A stretch of 54,531 bases of DNA from Fusobacteriaceae bacterium (GCA_900764925.1 CAAFPW010000092.1:1-54531), one strand, 5' to 3'; shown: positions 35,103-42,923, numbered from the stretch's first letter. Numbers and translations are program-made. Notes: generated from the letters alone by a model not told the origin.

Positions 35103-36374
35103 TTAATTTCTATAGTCCTTAAATTGAGTTTCATCCACATATAAATCAAAAACTAGTATATTTAATTTTATAGTAATTTCCATATCTTTACGGTAATAAT
35201 GACATTTAAAGAAATTCCCTTGTTTTTTTAAAAAGTTTGATGTATTTTTTTTACACCACTCTTCTATTTTCTCTAAAATATTTTTAAAATTTTTATTATT
35301 TTTATTGAAAATAATAAGAGAGATTTTTACATCTTTCCATGTTGAATAATTTAATAATTGTTGTATAGCTTTTTTAAAACCTATATCTCCATGCCAAATT
35401 TTACATTCTCCTATAAATGCTGCTTTATTTTCAAATTCAATTAAAATATCAGTTTTTCCTATTTTTCTAAATGTTTCTCCATAAGCATTAGTATAATGAG
35501 TATCTAAAGCAATCAATAAAATATCCCTTAATTCTTCTTCGTTATTATTATAATATGTTCTTGCAGTTCTTTCCATAGTAGTTCCTGACATATGTATAAT
35601 ATTATTAATATTTTCATAATCCTCATCTGATATATAATACTCATTTGATGACATAATTTTAGGTTTATTAAGTGACGGCTTAATCATTTTTTTTAAAGGT
35701 ATTGGTTTAATATTAGGAGAATTTTCTCTCAAAACTAGAGGAATTTGTAACTCTTTAAATATTTCAATGGTTGTTGACGCAGTATTTCTCCTATTTTCTA
35801 ATTTTTCTTTTATAAAATTTTTTAAATTACTATTATATTTTTCAATATCATTATTAACATATTGTATCATTTCTCTAATTGGGCGAAATTGTTGTTCAAA
35901 ATATTGATCAACATACTCTTTTATCTTTGAAGTCTGTTTTTTTAAAGTTGAATTAGTAAATTCAAATTCTATAACAATTCTTTCAGTTTCTTCATTTCCT
36001 ATTTGAATTATTTCTTTTATCTCAAAAATCCTTAATAAAAAAGTTGTTGGTTTCAATTTCCAAAGATTTTTATTTCCAGTAAAAGGTATAGTATATGTAA
36101 CCTTTATTCCTTCTTCTTCATAATATTCATTTTCATCTATAAAAAGTCTAGAATAATTTTTTTGCCTTATTTTAGTTTTTTCAGCAGAAAAATTCTTACT
36201 TTCTTCATATAAAATAAGAGGTAATATTTGATATTTATTAAAAAAATACTCATTCCATTCATCAATACTACTATTTAAAATTTCAGAATCTTCTATTTTT
36301 AAAATTTGAGTTTCTATACTTTTATTATTCTTCTTTAAATAATCACTTAATTCATAGTCATTAAATAATTTCAA
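35103..36374 (-). CDS. PD-(D/E)XK nuclease, defence-type
   Basis: A 423-residue protein. The C-terminal third carries a restriction-endonuclease core: acidic helix EELRDILLIALD, Asp309 in IGKTDILIEF and Glu323-x-Lys325 in FIGECKIW, followed by a helix (FKKAIQQLLNYSTW). The N-terminal 200 residues contain TYTIPFTGNKNLWKLKPTTF and a RRN turn after a helical stretch, a pattern I associate with uncharacterised defence nucleases but cannot name. First gene of the four-gene cassette ending in the MBL hydrolase. Very AT-rich. Confidence 0.72.
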   Translation of the reverse strand: MKLFNDYELSDYLKKNNKSIETQILKIEDSEILNSSIDEWNEYFFNKYQILPLILYEESKNFSAEKTKIRQKNYSRLFIDENEYYEEEGIKVTYTIPFTGNKNLWKLKPTTFLLRIFEIKEIIQIGNEETERIVIEFEFTNSTLKKQTSKIKEYVDQYFEQQFRPIREMIQYVNNDIEKYNSNLKNFIKEKLENRRNTASTTIEIFKELQIPLVLRENSPNIKPIPLKKMIKPSLNKPKIMSSNEYYISDEDYENINNIIHMSGTTMERTARTYYNNNEEELRDILLIALDTHYTNAYGETFRKIGKTDILIEFENKAAFIGECKIWHGDIGFKKAIQQLLNYSTWKDVKISLIIFNKNNKNFKNILEKIEEWCKKNTSNFLKKQGNFFKCHYYRKDMEITIKLNILVFDLYVDETQFKDYRN

Positions 36375-36446
36375 AATTTTCCCCCTTTTTCAAATTTTCT
36401 AATCTAATTTAAGAATATAATATTTATATTCTTGAGCTAAAGTATT

Positions 36447-36969
36447 CTAATTTATTCTATACTTTCCAGTTAAAGTTAATGTTTCTTTTAATTTACCAGT
36501 TGGCTTATCAATTGAATTAGATATTATCTGATTTCCTCTAAAATAACTATAAATTCCATTTTTTATATTTCCTTCATAAAATAATTTATTTTTAACCAAA
36601 ACTAAACTAATACATTTTGTAAACCCATTTTCTATAAGTTCTTCCAAAAATTTTATATCTTTTATAAAAGAAAACATCTGCTCTGGATATTGTCCATTTA
36701 AAGGATGCTTTAATTCAATTGCTATTTTTTTATTTTTTTTCTTTATCATAAATTACTATATCTATTTCTTTTTTAATTAATTTTTTAGAATTTTCCTTCC
36801 CTAAAAAGAAACTAACATTTCTTTCAAATTCAACCTTATAAATATTTGATAATTTCTTTCTCAAAAATATTCCTAATTCATGTTGTAAACTAAATTCATT
36901 ATAAATATTTTCAAAATTCTCATTCTTTTGTAGGTACAAAAAATCTATTATTAGCTTTTCTAATTCCAT
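36447..36969 (-). pseudogene. PD-(D/E)XK nuclease gene split by a one-base shift in an A8 tract
   Basis: Two frames make one protein. 36969-36730 encodes 79 residues ending EIDIVIYDKEKK; 36749-36447 encodes 100 residues starting at MIKKKNKKIAIELKHPLNG. Joined, they give a nuclease core with an N-terminal QHELGIFLRKKL helix, the EIDIVIYD strand and the ELK of IAIELKH. The break is in a run of eight T on the plus strand (36733-36740); with seven, the frame continues (YDKEKNKKIAIELK). It could be a true inactivation, a slippage switch, or a base-calling error. The intact product would be about 178 residues. Confidence 0.75.
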
Positions 36970-37296
36970 AAAATCATTTTATTTTTCCTTTCTTTAATAA
37001 TTTTATTATAACATAGTAAATTAAAAAATACCACTAAACAGAATTGTGGTACTTTTATTTTTATTAGATACTACTTAATAAAATAGTATCTAATACTATA
37101 TTCTCATAACTACGAAAGTTTCAGATTTTAAGTTTCTCTATTTTCATGCTATATTTTCATTTTTAGTCTATGTCTCTTCCTTTGATTATTATATAAAGTA
37201 TAATAAAATTCTATATTAACTAAAAATGAGATATTTTATTATTTTTAATATTATGTTATAATAACTCATTAATATCAGTTCAAAAGGAGAATTTTT
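36970..37296. other. Intergenic region between the split nuclease and the TIR pair
   Basis: No gene seen. It holds a terminator-like hairpin for the minus strand (37026-37053, TACCAC/GTGGTA followed by TTTTTT when read leftward), a perfect 11-bp inverted repeat (37063-37094) and one copy of an 18-base direct repeat (37224-37241). Since both flanking genes point away from it, it must contain divergent promoters; a TATAAT near 37254 is a candidate for the rightward one. Confidence 0.5.
37063..37094. repeat. Perfect 11-bp inverted repeat
   Basis: ATTAGATACTA (37063-37073) and TAGTATCTAAT (37084-37094) with a ten-base centre. No T-run follows on either side, so it could be an operator or a structured RNA rather than a terminator. 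Confidence 0.55.
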
Positions 37297-37752
37297 ATGG
37301 ATGAAAAAATAAAGATTTTAGATGAATTAAGCAAAATTCAAATAGAACAACTACATAATACTACTCTTTCTATTAGTAAGCAAAGTTTTGAAGTAAAAAA
37401 ATTATATATAATTACTCTAACAGCTTTGATTTCTATATTTTCATTCAAAAATATAACTATTCTTTTTTTTAGTTGTTTAGTAGTTACTTTTCTTTTTTAT
37501 ATAGTTGATTCTTTTCTATACCATTATCAACGTAATCTTAGAAATAATATGATTACAGAAGAAAATAAAATATATGAAAGAAATGGTATTAACCAACTAA
37601 ATTTTAGAAAATCTTTATCTAAAATTGAATTAAGTTCCGCTTTTTTTAACTCATCACAAATTATTTATTACATTGTTTTTGGAGTATTAATTTTCTCTTC
37701 AATCTTAAAATTTTTCTTTGTTCAAAAAGTAATTATTGGAGTATGTTTATAA
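37297..37752 (+). CDS. Small multi-span membrane protein paired with a TIR protein
   Basis: A 151-residue protein with two adjacent transmembrane helices (about 31-75) and one or two more near the C-terminus (about 120-150), separated by a charged, helical stretch. It has no signal peptide and no recognised enzymatic motif; the early two-helix hairpin recalls SLATT-type effector membranes but the match is weak. AAAGGAG precedes the ATG. Its stop codon is directly followed by the start codon of the TIR gene, so both are made together. A membrane-disrupting effector role is inferred from the pairing. Confidence 0.7.
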   Translation: MDEKIKILDELSKIQIEQLHNTTLSISKQSFEVKKLYIITLTALISIFSFKNITILFFSCLVVTFLFYIVDSFLYHYQRNLRNNMITEENKIYERNGINQLNFRKSLSKIELSSAFFNSSQIIYYIVFGVLIFSSILKFFFVQKVIIGVCL

Positions 37753-38121
37753 ATGAGATATTTTATTAGTTATACTTTAAAAGACTCTTTCATAAATAAA
37801 GGAATTTTATTTAAAGTTAAAAAATTTTATTTAAAGAAAAATATAAATACATATATTGATATTCTTGATAATATTTATTTAGATTCATCTAATTATTTTT
37901 CAAGCTCAATACTTATAAATAAAAATAAAGATGACCTCTTAGTAAGTCCTTGTCAAAAATATTTGCAAAGTCAATTAATTCATTGTGATAAATTAATAGT
38001 TTTAACTTCTCCTTTTACTTTTAAATCAGATTGGGTTAAAGAAGAAATTTTATTTGCTTTAAAGCATAAAATTCCAATTTTTTATATCTCCTCTTCATAC
38101 TTTATCAAGCAATCTAAATAA
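37753..38121 (+). CDS. Short TIR-domain protein
   Basis: A 122-residue single-domain TIR protein. The first strand is RYFISYTLKD; the later region KLIVLTSPF followed by SDW94VKEE98ILFALK reproduces the catalytic TIR helix (compare DWVHKEI in SARM1), so the NAD-cleaving glutamate (Glu98) is present. Short loops make it smaller than most TIR domains. No second domain is present. Its ATG abuts the stop of the membrane-protein gene. Bacterial TIR proteins make signal molecules from NAD or deplete it during phage infection (family knowledge). Confidence 0.75.
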   Translation: MRYFISYTLKDSFINKGILFKVKKFYLKKNINTYIDILDNIYLDSSNYFSSSILINKNKDDLLVSPCQKYLQSQLIHCDKLIVLTSPFTFKSDWVKEEILFALKHKIPIFYISSSYFIKQSK

Positions 38122-38126
38122 AATTA

Positions 38127-38162
38127 ATAAAAAAGTACTTTAAATTATCATTTAAAGTACTT
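38127..38162. terminator. Bidirectional terminator (TIR gene / rnlB)
   Basis: AAGTACTTTAAA and TTTAAAGTACTT form a 12-bp stem. The A-run at its left foot becomes a T-run for the minus-strand rnlB transcript; the plus-strand side is followed by the weaker CCATATTTTT. Confidence 0.75.
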
Positions 38163-38190
38163 CCATATTTTTAAATCATCTTTTTCTATC

Positions 38191-38541
38191 TTAACCTAGT
38201 AAAATTTTTTTAATTTGTGCTTCTGATAAAATTGAATTTCTTAAATAAAAACTATTTTCTTTTATAATATCATTTGCCTCTTTTAAAAGTTTTTCTTCTG
38301 GAATAATATAATTATACCTATCCAATCTTATTTCACCTTTATCATTCAATTCTGTTTTTATAAAACGATATTCATTCATTCCCGAACATAATAATGTATC
38401 TACTAAAATTTCTTTTGGTTGAACAGGAAATATTTTAATCGATTTTAAACATTTAGATATTTTTATTCTATAATCTAATAACGTTATAATTCTTATTTTC
38501 TCACTTTGATATACTATTTCAGTTATTAAATATTCTTTCAT
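38191..38541 (-). CDS. rnlB: RnlB-type antitoxin
   Basis: About 116 residues that follow E. coli RnlB in order and spacing: KEILVDTLLCSGMNEYRF (RnlB has ILFDLLCANG...RF), GEIRLDRYNYI, and a C-terminal RNSILSEAQIKKIL (RnlB SVLSPDDVRQVL). RnlB binds and silences the RNase LS toxin RnlA. As in E. coli, it follows the toxin gene, here after about 40 bases. A TTG at 38547 is also possible and has the better spacing to AAGGAG; the ATG adds no functional difference. Call is by eye from remembered RnlB sequence. Confidence 0.78.
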   Translation of the reverse strand: MKEYLITEIVYQSEKIRIITLLDYRIKISKCLKSIKIFPVQPKEILVDTLLCSGMNEYRFIKTELNDKGEIRLDRYNYIIPEEKLLKEANDIIKENSFYLRNSILSEAQIKKILLG

Positions 38542-38581
38542 TATCAAAATATCTCCTTCTATCCAATCTTATTAGATTAGA

Positions 38582-39910
38582 TTAAAATATTATATAATAT
38601 TTATCAATAAATTTCAATCCTTCTTCAAGCAATTCATGAGCTGTATTTATATCAGTTATCACTTGAGTATCCATAGATTCTTCACTCCAATGAGAATAAG
38701 GATGTCTTATTTTATTGTATCTATTATATAACTCATTTAAATAGTCTAGTTGAGCCACATTTAAGTTACCTTTTGTTGAATTATATACATACGATCCACT
38801 TTGAGAATCCAAACTAAAATAAGAAAAATTATTCTTCCCTGTTTTTGTTGTAGTATTTTTAGATAACTTTCTATTTAAAATTTCATGTAAATAAAACTCC
38901 ATTGCTCTAAATAAAGGAAATACTAAATAAGTATAATCAGGCATATACCCAACTATCAGTGTATTAAATACCGCAGATAACAGAGTATTTTTTAATTTTA
39001 TATCTCCATTATCAATAAAATTAGGTAAAATGTTAGAAAAAGTTCTTTCTAACATACTTTCTTCAATTATTAAAGCATGATAATTACTTAATACTTCTTT
39101 AATGTTCTCTTTTGATGGTAACTTCTCAAATCCTATTGAAATTATTAATTGAAATAGGGAACTTTGTTTTCCTTGAACATATGATTTTTTATTATTATAA
39201 CAATTAATAACTACTTTATCTTCCTCTAGTTTTAGTATTAATTTATTAAAATGCTCTCTTTCAATTTCATTCACTTCAATTTCAATATCAAATGATTTAT
39301 TTATCTCATCTATAATAAAAATCCAATCTTCTTTTTCTAATCCCATAAAATATACAGAACCATCACTATAGGTTTTATATCCTTTTTCTAATAGTGCTTT
39401 TTTAGCAAGTTCATCTACTTTTTCATTATATATAATTCCTTCATGTGCTTTTGTATATTCAAATTCAATATTTATTAACTTTAATTTTTCATCAATAAAA
39501 TCAACGTATTTTTGGGTAATTTCATTCTTAGCCTTCCATTCTCTAATTGCCCATTTTTCTATTCCAGTATAATCATAAAAAATCTTTATTTTCTTTTTTT
39601 GATTTTCAATTGCCCATAGGATAGCCTGTTTTACCCCTTCAATTTCTCCAGCAACATTTCTTTTTTCTAGACTTTCTTTATCTGTAAATGCTTTATATAA
39701 TAAATTTTCTGAAATATTTCCTAAATTATTTGTTATAAGAATGGCTCCAAAACTGCACTTTTTTTCTTCATTAATATTGTCAGTATAACTTCCATCTACA
39801 AAAGCTATAACTTCTTCTTCTTTTAATTCTTGTATTTCTAATTCAATTTTTTTATTTATATTTTCTATACTCATATCTGATATTTTCTTAGAATTATCAT
39901 CTTTTTTCAT
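38582..39910 (-). CDS. rnlA: RNase HI-RnlA fusion toxin (RNase LS family)
   Basis: This 442-residue frame joins two nucleases. Residues about 33-175 are RNase HI: Asp39 (AFVDGSY), Glu89 (AGEIEGV), Asp113 (IFYDYTG), His156 (KAHEG) and Asp166 (KVDELA), the full catalytic set. Residues about 185-442 match RnlA, with YMPDYTYLVFPLFRAMEFYL (RnlA LPDYCMLLYPELRTIE), FSYFSLD, and a C-terminal R397YNKIRH403 motif of HEPN style ending FIDKYYIIF. The RnlA middle repeat seems shortened. RnlB is encoded next. The ATG at 39910 is probably internal: in-frame sequence upstream encodes a hybrid-binding domain (39911-40053). Confidence 0.82.
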   Translation of the reverse strand: MKKDDNSKKISDMSIENINKKIELEIQELKEEEVIAFVDGSYTDNINEEKKCSFGAILITNNLGNISENLLYKAFTDKESLEKRNVAGEIEGVKQAILWAIENQKKKIKIFYDYTGIEKWAIREWKAKNEITQKYVDFIDEKLKLINIEFEYTKAHEGIIYNEKVDELAKKALLEKGYKTYSDGSVYFMGLEKEDWIFIIDEINKSFDIEIEVNEIEREHFNKLILKLEEDKVVINCYNNKKSYVQGKQSSLFQLIISIGFEKLPSKENIKEVLSNYHALIIEESMLERTFSNILPNFIDNGDIKLKNTLLSAVFNTLIVGYMPDYTYLVFPLFRAMEFYLHEILNRKLSKNTTTKTGKNNFSYFSLDSQSGSYVYNSTKGNLNVAQLDYLNELYNRYNKIRHPYSHWSEESMDTQVITDINTAHELLEEGLKFIDKYYIIF

Positions 39911-40053
39911 AATATATTCCTTTGCCTCTTCTAAAGTAATAAAAGATTTATATTCAGCATTAGGAAACCCCTTTATCTGTTCTTCCGCTTCACTCCAAAT
40001 ATTGTATATTCCTGGCTTTCTTCCATTTCTAATTGCATAAAAATTTTTTTCAT
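39911..40053 (-). pseudogene. Hybrid-binding domain of the rnlA fusion, cut from its start codon by a one-base shift
   Basis: In frame with the RnlA fusion, upstream codons read NFYAIRNGRKPGIYNIW ... GFPNAEYKSFITLEEAKEY, the RNase H1 hybrid-binding (viroplasmin-type) domain. The only well-placed start, ATG at 40053 with AGGGGA seven bases upstream, is one base out of frame. The shift maps to a run of seven T on the plus strand (40044-40050; A7 in the message) right after the start codon; eight would restore MKKNFYAIRNG. Phase switching, slippage or an assembly error are all possible. Confidence 0.75.
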
Positions 40054-40099
40054 AATTTAGTCCCCTTTTTTATTTTATATTATTATAACATACTTTTTT

Positions 40100-40135
40100 A
40101 AAAAATAGTGAAGATTTTACTCTTCACTATTTTTT
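40100..40135. terminator. Bidirectional terminator before rnlA
   Basis: AAAAAATAGTGAAGA and TCTTCACTATTTTTT form a perfect stem with a six-base loop. It ends transcription from the ATPase gene and isolates the rnlAB operon, whose likely -10 (TATAAT, 40087-40082) follows at once. The 111 bases between here and the ATPase stop hold nothing recognised. Confidence 0.8.
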
Positions 40136-40246
40136 AATATTATTTAACCATAAATTTTTATCAATAGATATTTTATGCTTCTATTAAATCTTTATTATCT
40201 ACTGTACCTATCTAAATAATCATATTTTATGACAACAACTTCTCTT

Positions 40247-41878
40247 TTAATAATAAGCTATAGCTTTTTTACCATCAAAAACTAAACCAATTTTTACTAT
40301 ATCCTTTACTCCATTTTTCTTTAATAGAGTTTCATATTTTTTATCTTCTATTTGTTGTAGAGCCTTTTCTACTTCTTTTTCTATGTCATTAGTATTAGCT
40401 CTTTTTAGTTCTAAAATATATCCTGCCCAAGCTTTATTTCTTGGTTCTAAAATTATATCAGCTCTTCCATAGCCACTTTCCATATTAGGATGCATTATAT
40501 AATAATCATCTAAGGCATATAAAAATCCCCCTAATAATGCTTGATAAGGATTTTCATATTTTTTACTTGTATCATAGAAACTAATAGCATTAATAACCAC
40601 ATCTTCTAAACTTTTTATTATTTGAGATATATTTTTAGTAACCAAAGCTTGAATCAAACTTCCAACATTATTACTCTCTCTAAAAATAGCATCTACAAAT
40701 AAGCCTTTAAATAGTTTCTGTATCTCTTTATTAGGTATTCTTAAGGTAAACATTGTTTCACTAAGTTTTTCCTTAATTGTTAAATATCCAGAGAATAACA
40801 TTATCTCCCAAATATTATTAGGAGAAAGGTTATCTCCCATTCTTATACTCTCATTGATATATACCATTATATCCTTGCCATTTATCAAGTCATTTAAGTT
40901 ATCAAATACAGTTGAATTTGAAGCTAATAACATATTTAATATTAAAGCATTTCCAGAAGTATTTACCCAATGAGATTTTAACTCCTTACTTTGTACAAAC
41001 TTTAAAATACTCCAAGGATTATATATTTCATCTTTTCCAAAACTATAACCATCATACCACTCTTTTACTTCTGGCATCTCATAACCTATATCATAATAAT
41101 CTAACATAGCTTTCACTTCATTTTCTACTAATCCAAAACTATTGCTATACTCATTATTTAATATTGTGTAGTTTGTAAAGTTATTTAAGTCAGAAAATAT
41201 TCCTGCTTGAGCTACTCTTATTATTCCTGTAAGTACTCCCATCTGTAAATATTCATTTGTTTTAAGTACCTCTCCATAGAAAGCCTTTAAAAAATCTTTC
41301 ATCTCTGTATAGTAACCTTTTTCATAAGCTGATATTATTGGAGAATCATACTCATCTATTAATACAATTACCTTTTGATTATAATATTTGTATAATAATA
41401 GTGTTAAGAATGATAATGCAGTTTTTAATTCTCCTTCATCACTTTCTTTATTGAGTAATCTTTTAAATATTTTGCTTTCACTTTCTGATAAAATAGGAGT
41501 AATTATTTTCTCAAATTGATTATATATCTTAAATATTTTACCTTTGATTTCTATAATTATATCTTTCCATGTATTACCAGTTATTCCTTTCAAGCTAAGA
41601 AATATTACAGGATATTTTCCTTGTTCTTCTATCAATGGAGAGTTTTCTATATATAAGCCATTAAATAACTTTCTATTCTCATCTTTATTTTCTATATCAA
41701 AGAAATATTTAAGTGTAGACATATTAAGTGTCTTCCCAAATCTTCTAGGACGACAAAATAATTTTACCTTTGCTCCATCATTTAATATATCTTCTATAAA
41801 CTTTGTCTTATCAACATAGTAATAATCTTGTTCTATAATTTCCTTAAAATTTTCTACTGCAATAGGTATTTTTTTCAT
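40247..41878 (-). CDS. AAA-ATPase-like/PD-(D/E)XK protein (DUF1703 type)
   Basis: A 543-residue protein of a family that is often multi-copy in fusobacteria and Bacteroidetes. The N-terminal AAA-ATPase_like domain has YYVDKTKFIEDIL, a Walker A in FCRPRRFGKTLNMS and Walker B in VIVLIDEYDSP; WYDGYSFG is a family hallmark. The C-terminal domain is nuclease-like with GRADIILE and YILELKR (D...ExK). Biological role is unsettled. The start at 41878 has AAAGGAG upstream; an earlier ATG adds ten residues. It is monocistronic. Confidence 0.85.
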   Translation of the reverse strand: MKKIPIAVENFKEIIEQDYYYVDKTKFIEDILNDGAKVKLFCRPRRFGKTLNMSTLKYFFDIENKDENRKLFNGLYIENSPLIEEQGKYPVIFLSLKGITGNTWKDIIIEIKGKIFKIYNQFEKIITPILSESESKIFKRLLNKESDEGELKTALSFLTLLLYKYYNQKVIVLIDEYDSPIISAYEKGYYTEMKDFLKAFYGEVLKTNEYLQMGVLTGIIRVAQAGIFSDLNNFTNYTILNNEYSNSFGLVENEVKAMLDYYDIGYEMPEVKEWYDGYSFGKDEIYNPWSILKFVQSKELKSHWVNTSGNALILNMLLASNSTVFDNLNDLINGKDIMVYINESIRMGDNLSPNNIWEIMLFSGYLTIKEKLSETMFTLRIPNKEIQKLFKGLFVDAIFRESNNVGSLIQALVTKNISQIIKSLEDVVINAISFYDTSKKYENPYQALLGGFLYALDDYYIMHPNMESGYGRADIILEPRNKAWAGYILELKRANTNDIEKEVEKALQQIEDKKYETLLKKNGVKDIVKIGLVFDGKKAIAYY

Positions 41879-41940
41879 AGCTATATTCCTCTCCTTTCTT
41901 TGATACATAATATTTATTATAACATATTTTAAGTAATATA

Positions 41941-41983
41941 AAAACAGCTCTCTATGATAAATTGAAATCTACCATAGAAAGCT
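41941..41983 (-). terminator. Terminator after the chromate-transporter gene
   Basis: Minus strand: AGCTTTCTATGGTA pairs with TATCATAGAGAGCT (two wobble pairs), followed by GTTTTTAT. It is about 65 bases past the transporter stop and also insulates the ATPase gene. Confidence 0.7.
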
Positions 41984-42048
41984 ATTTAAAATAATTTATT
42001 TAATTACTTCTAACTTAAAATTATATCCTAGCTCTATAAATTTAAAAT

Positions 42049-42627
42049 TTATAGTATTCCACTATAAACAAAAACTCCAACTATTCCTGAAATAAATATT
42101 ACTGTTACAGGATTTAATTTAAATTTTTTTAAAACTCCAACTCCTATTAAAAATAAAACTACTGCTATTTTATTAATTTCTCCTAAACTTCCCATAACTT
42201 TTTCTCCCCAAAATGCAGATACTATAATAGAAAGTCCAGCTGCTCCAATTAAAGCAACTACAACAGGTCGTAACATATCTAATACTTTTTTTACAATAGT
42301 TAAATTATTATATTTATAATAAAAATATGCTAAAGTCATAACTATTATACAAGACGGAGTAACACATCCAATAGTAGCTATTATAGCTCCTAAAAGTCCA
42401 CCAACTTTAGTTCCAACAAAAGTTGAAGCATTTAAGGCTATTGGTCCTGGAGTCATTTGAGAAATAGTTAAAAGATCTGTAAATTCACTCATTGTAAGCC
42501 ATTGATGAATTTCTATAACTTGATGTTCTATAAGAGGAAGAGCAGCATATCCACCACCAAAAGTAAAAGCACTTAAATAGAAAGTGGAAAGAAATAATTT
42601 CCAATATGATCTCTTTTCTTTTTCCAT
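42049..42627 (-). CDS. Short chromate-transporter-family protein (single half)
   Basis: A 192-residue membrane protein with about six hydrophobic segments, the CHR-family motif FTFGGGYAALPLIEHQV near residue 20 and the QMTPGPIALNASTFVG motif. Short CHR proteins usually occur as two adjacent genes whose products together form the transporter; no partner is present on either side, and the upstream neighbourhood is rearranged. Actual substrate is unknown. The start at 42627 follows AGGGGA. A 10-bp palindrome (42034-42054) overlaps the end of the gene. Confidence 0.85.
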   Translation of the reverse strand: MEKEKRSYWKLFLSTFYLSAFTFGGGYAALPLIEHQVIEIHQWLTMSEFTDLLTISQMTPGPIALNASTFVGTKVGGLLGAIIATIGCVTPSCIIVMTLAYFYYKYNNLTIVKKVLDMLRPVVVALIGAAGLSIIVSAFWGEKVMGSLGEINKIAVVLFLIGVGVLKKFKLNPVTVIFISGIVGVFVYSGIL

Positions 42628-42656
42628 TTTCAATCCCCTTAAATTTAACAAATTTT

Positions 42657-42687
42657 AATAGTGTATAATATTACATTATACACTATT
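42657..42687. repeat. Perfect 13-bp inverted repeat upstream of the chr gene
   Basis: AATAGTGTATAAT (42657-42669) and ATTATACACTATT (42675-42687) with a five-base centre. T6 follows only on the plus strand, although neighbouring genes are on the minus strand, so it is either a leftover terminator in reverse orientation or an operator for the chr gene, which starts 30 bases away. Confidence 0.65.
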
Positions 42688-42715
42688 TTTTCTTTAGTTA
42701 AATAAATATTTAAAA

Positions 42716-42911
42716 TTACCAAGCTGCAACTATTCCATCTGTTCTAGTTTCAGAAGCTCCAACTAAAACTCCTTCCTCATTTCTCCAAATAATCTGTCCT
42801 CTTCCCATTAAAATAGAGTCTGGTACAACTTTTATATCATGTCCCATTCTAATCAATTCTTCTGTTATAGCATATGGAAAGTTTCTTTCAACTTCAAAAA
42901 ATGTTAAATAA
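42716..42911 (-). pseudogene. Gamma-glutamyltransferase, 3'-end remnant
   Basis: About 60 codons of open frame without a start: FPYAITEELIRMGHDIKVV, MGRGQIIWRNEEGVLVGASE and TRTDGIVAAW then stop. This is the C-terminal end of the small subunit of gamma-glutamyltransferase (which typically ends GASDPRxDG). The rest of the gene, including the catalytic threonine, is absent; homology stops near 42911, just before an IS remnant. Confidence 0.75.
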
Positions 42912-42923
42912 ATATTAATTTAG

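Noticed and set aside
33013..41878. A CRISPR array or cas genes in the defence island
   Set aside because: No regularly spaced repeats and no Cas motifs were seen; the nucleases belong to other families.
42034..42054. 10-bp palindrome CTATAAATTT/AAATTTATAG as terminator of the chr gene
   Set aside because: It overlaps the end of the coding region and has no T-run; the stem at 41941-41983 is a better terminator.
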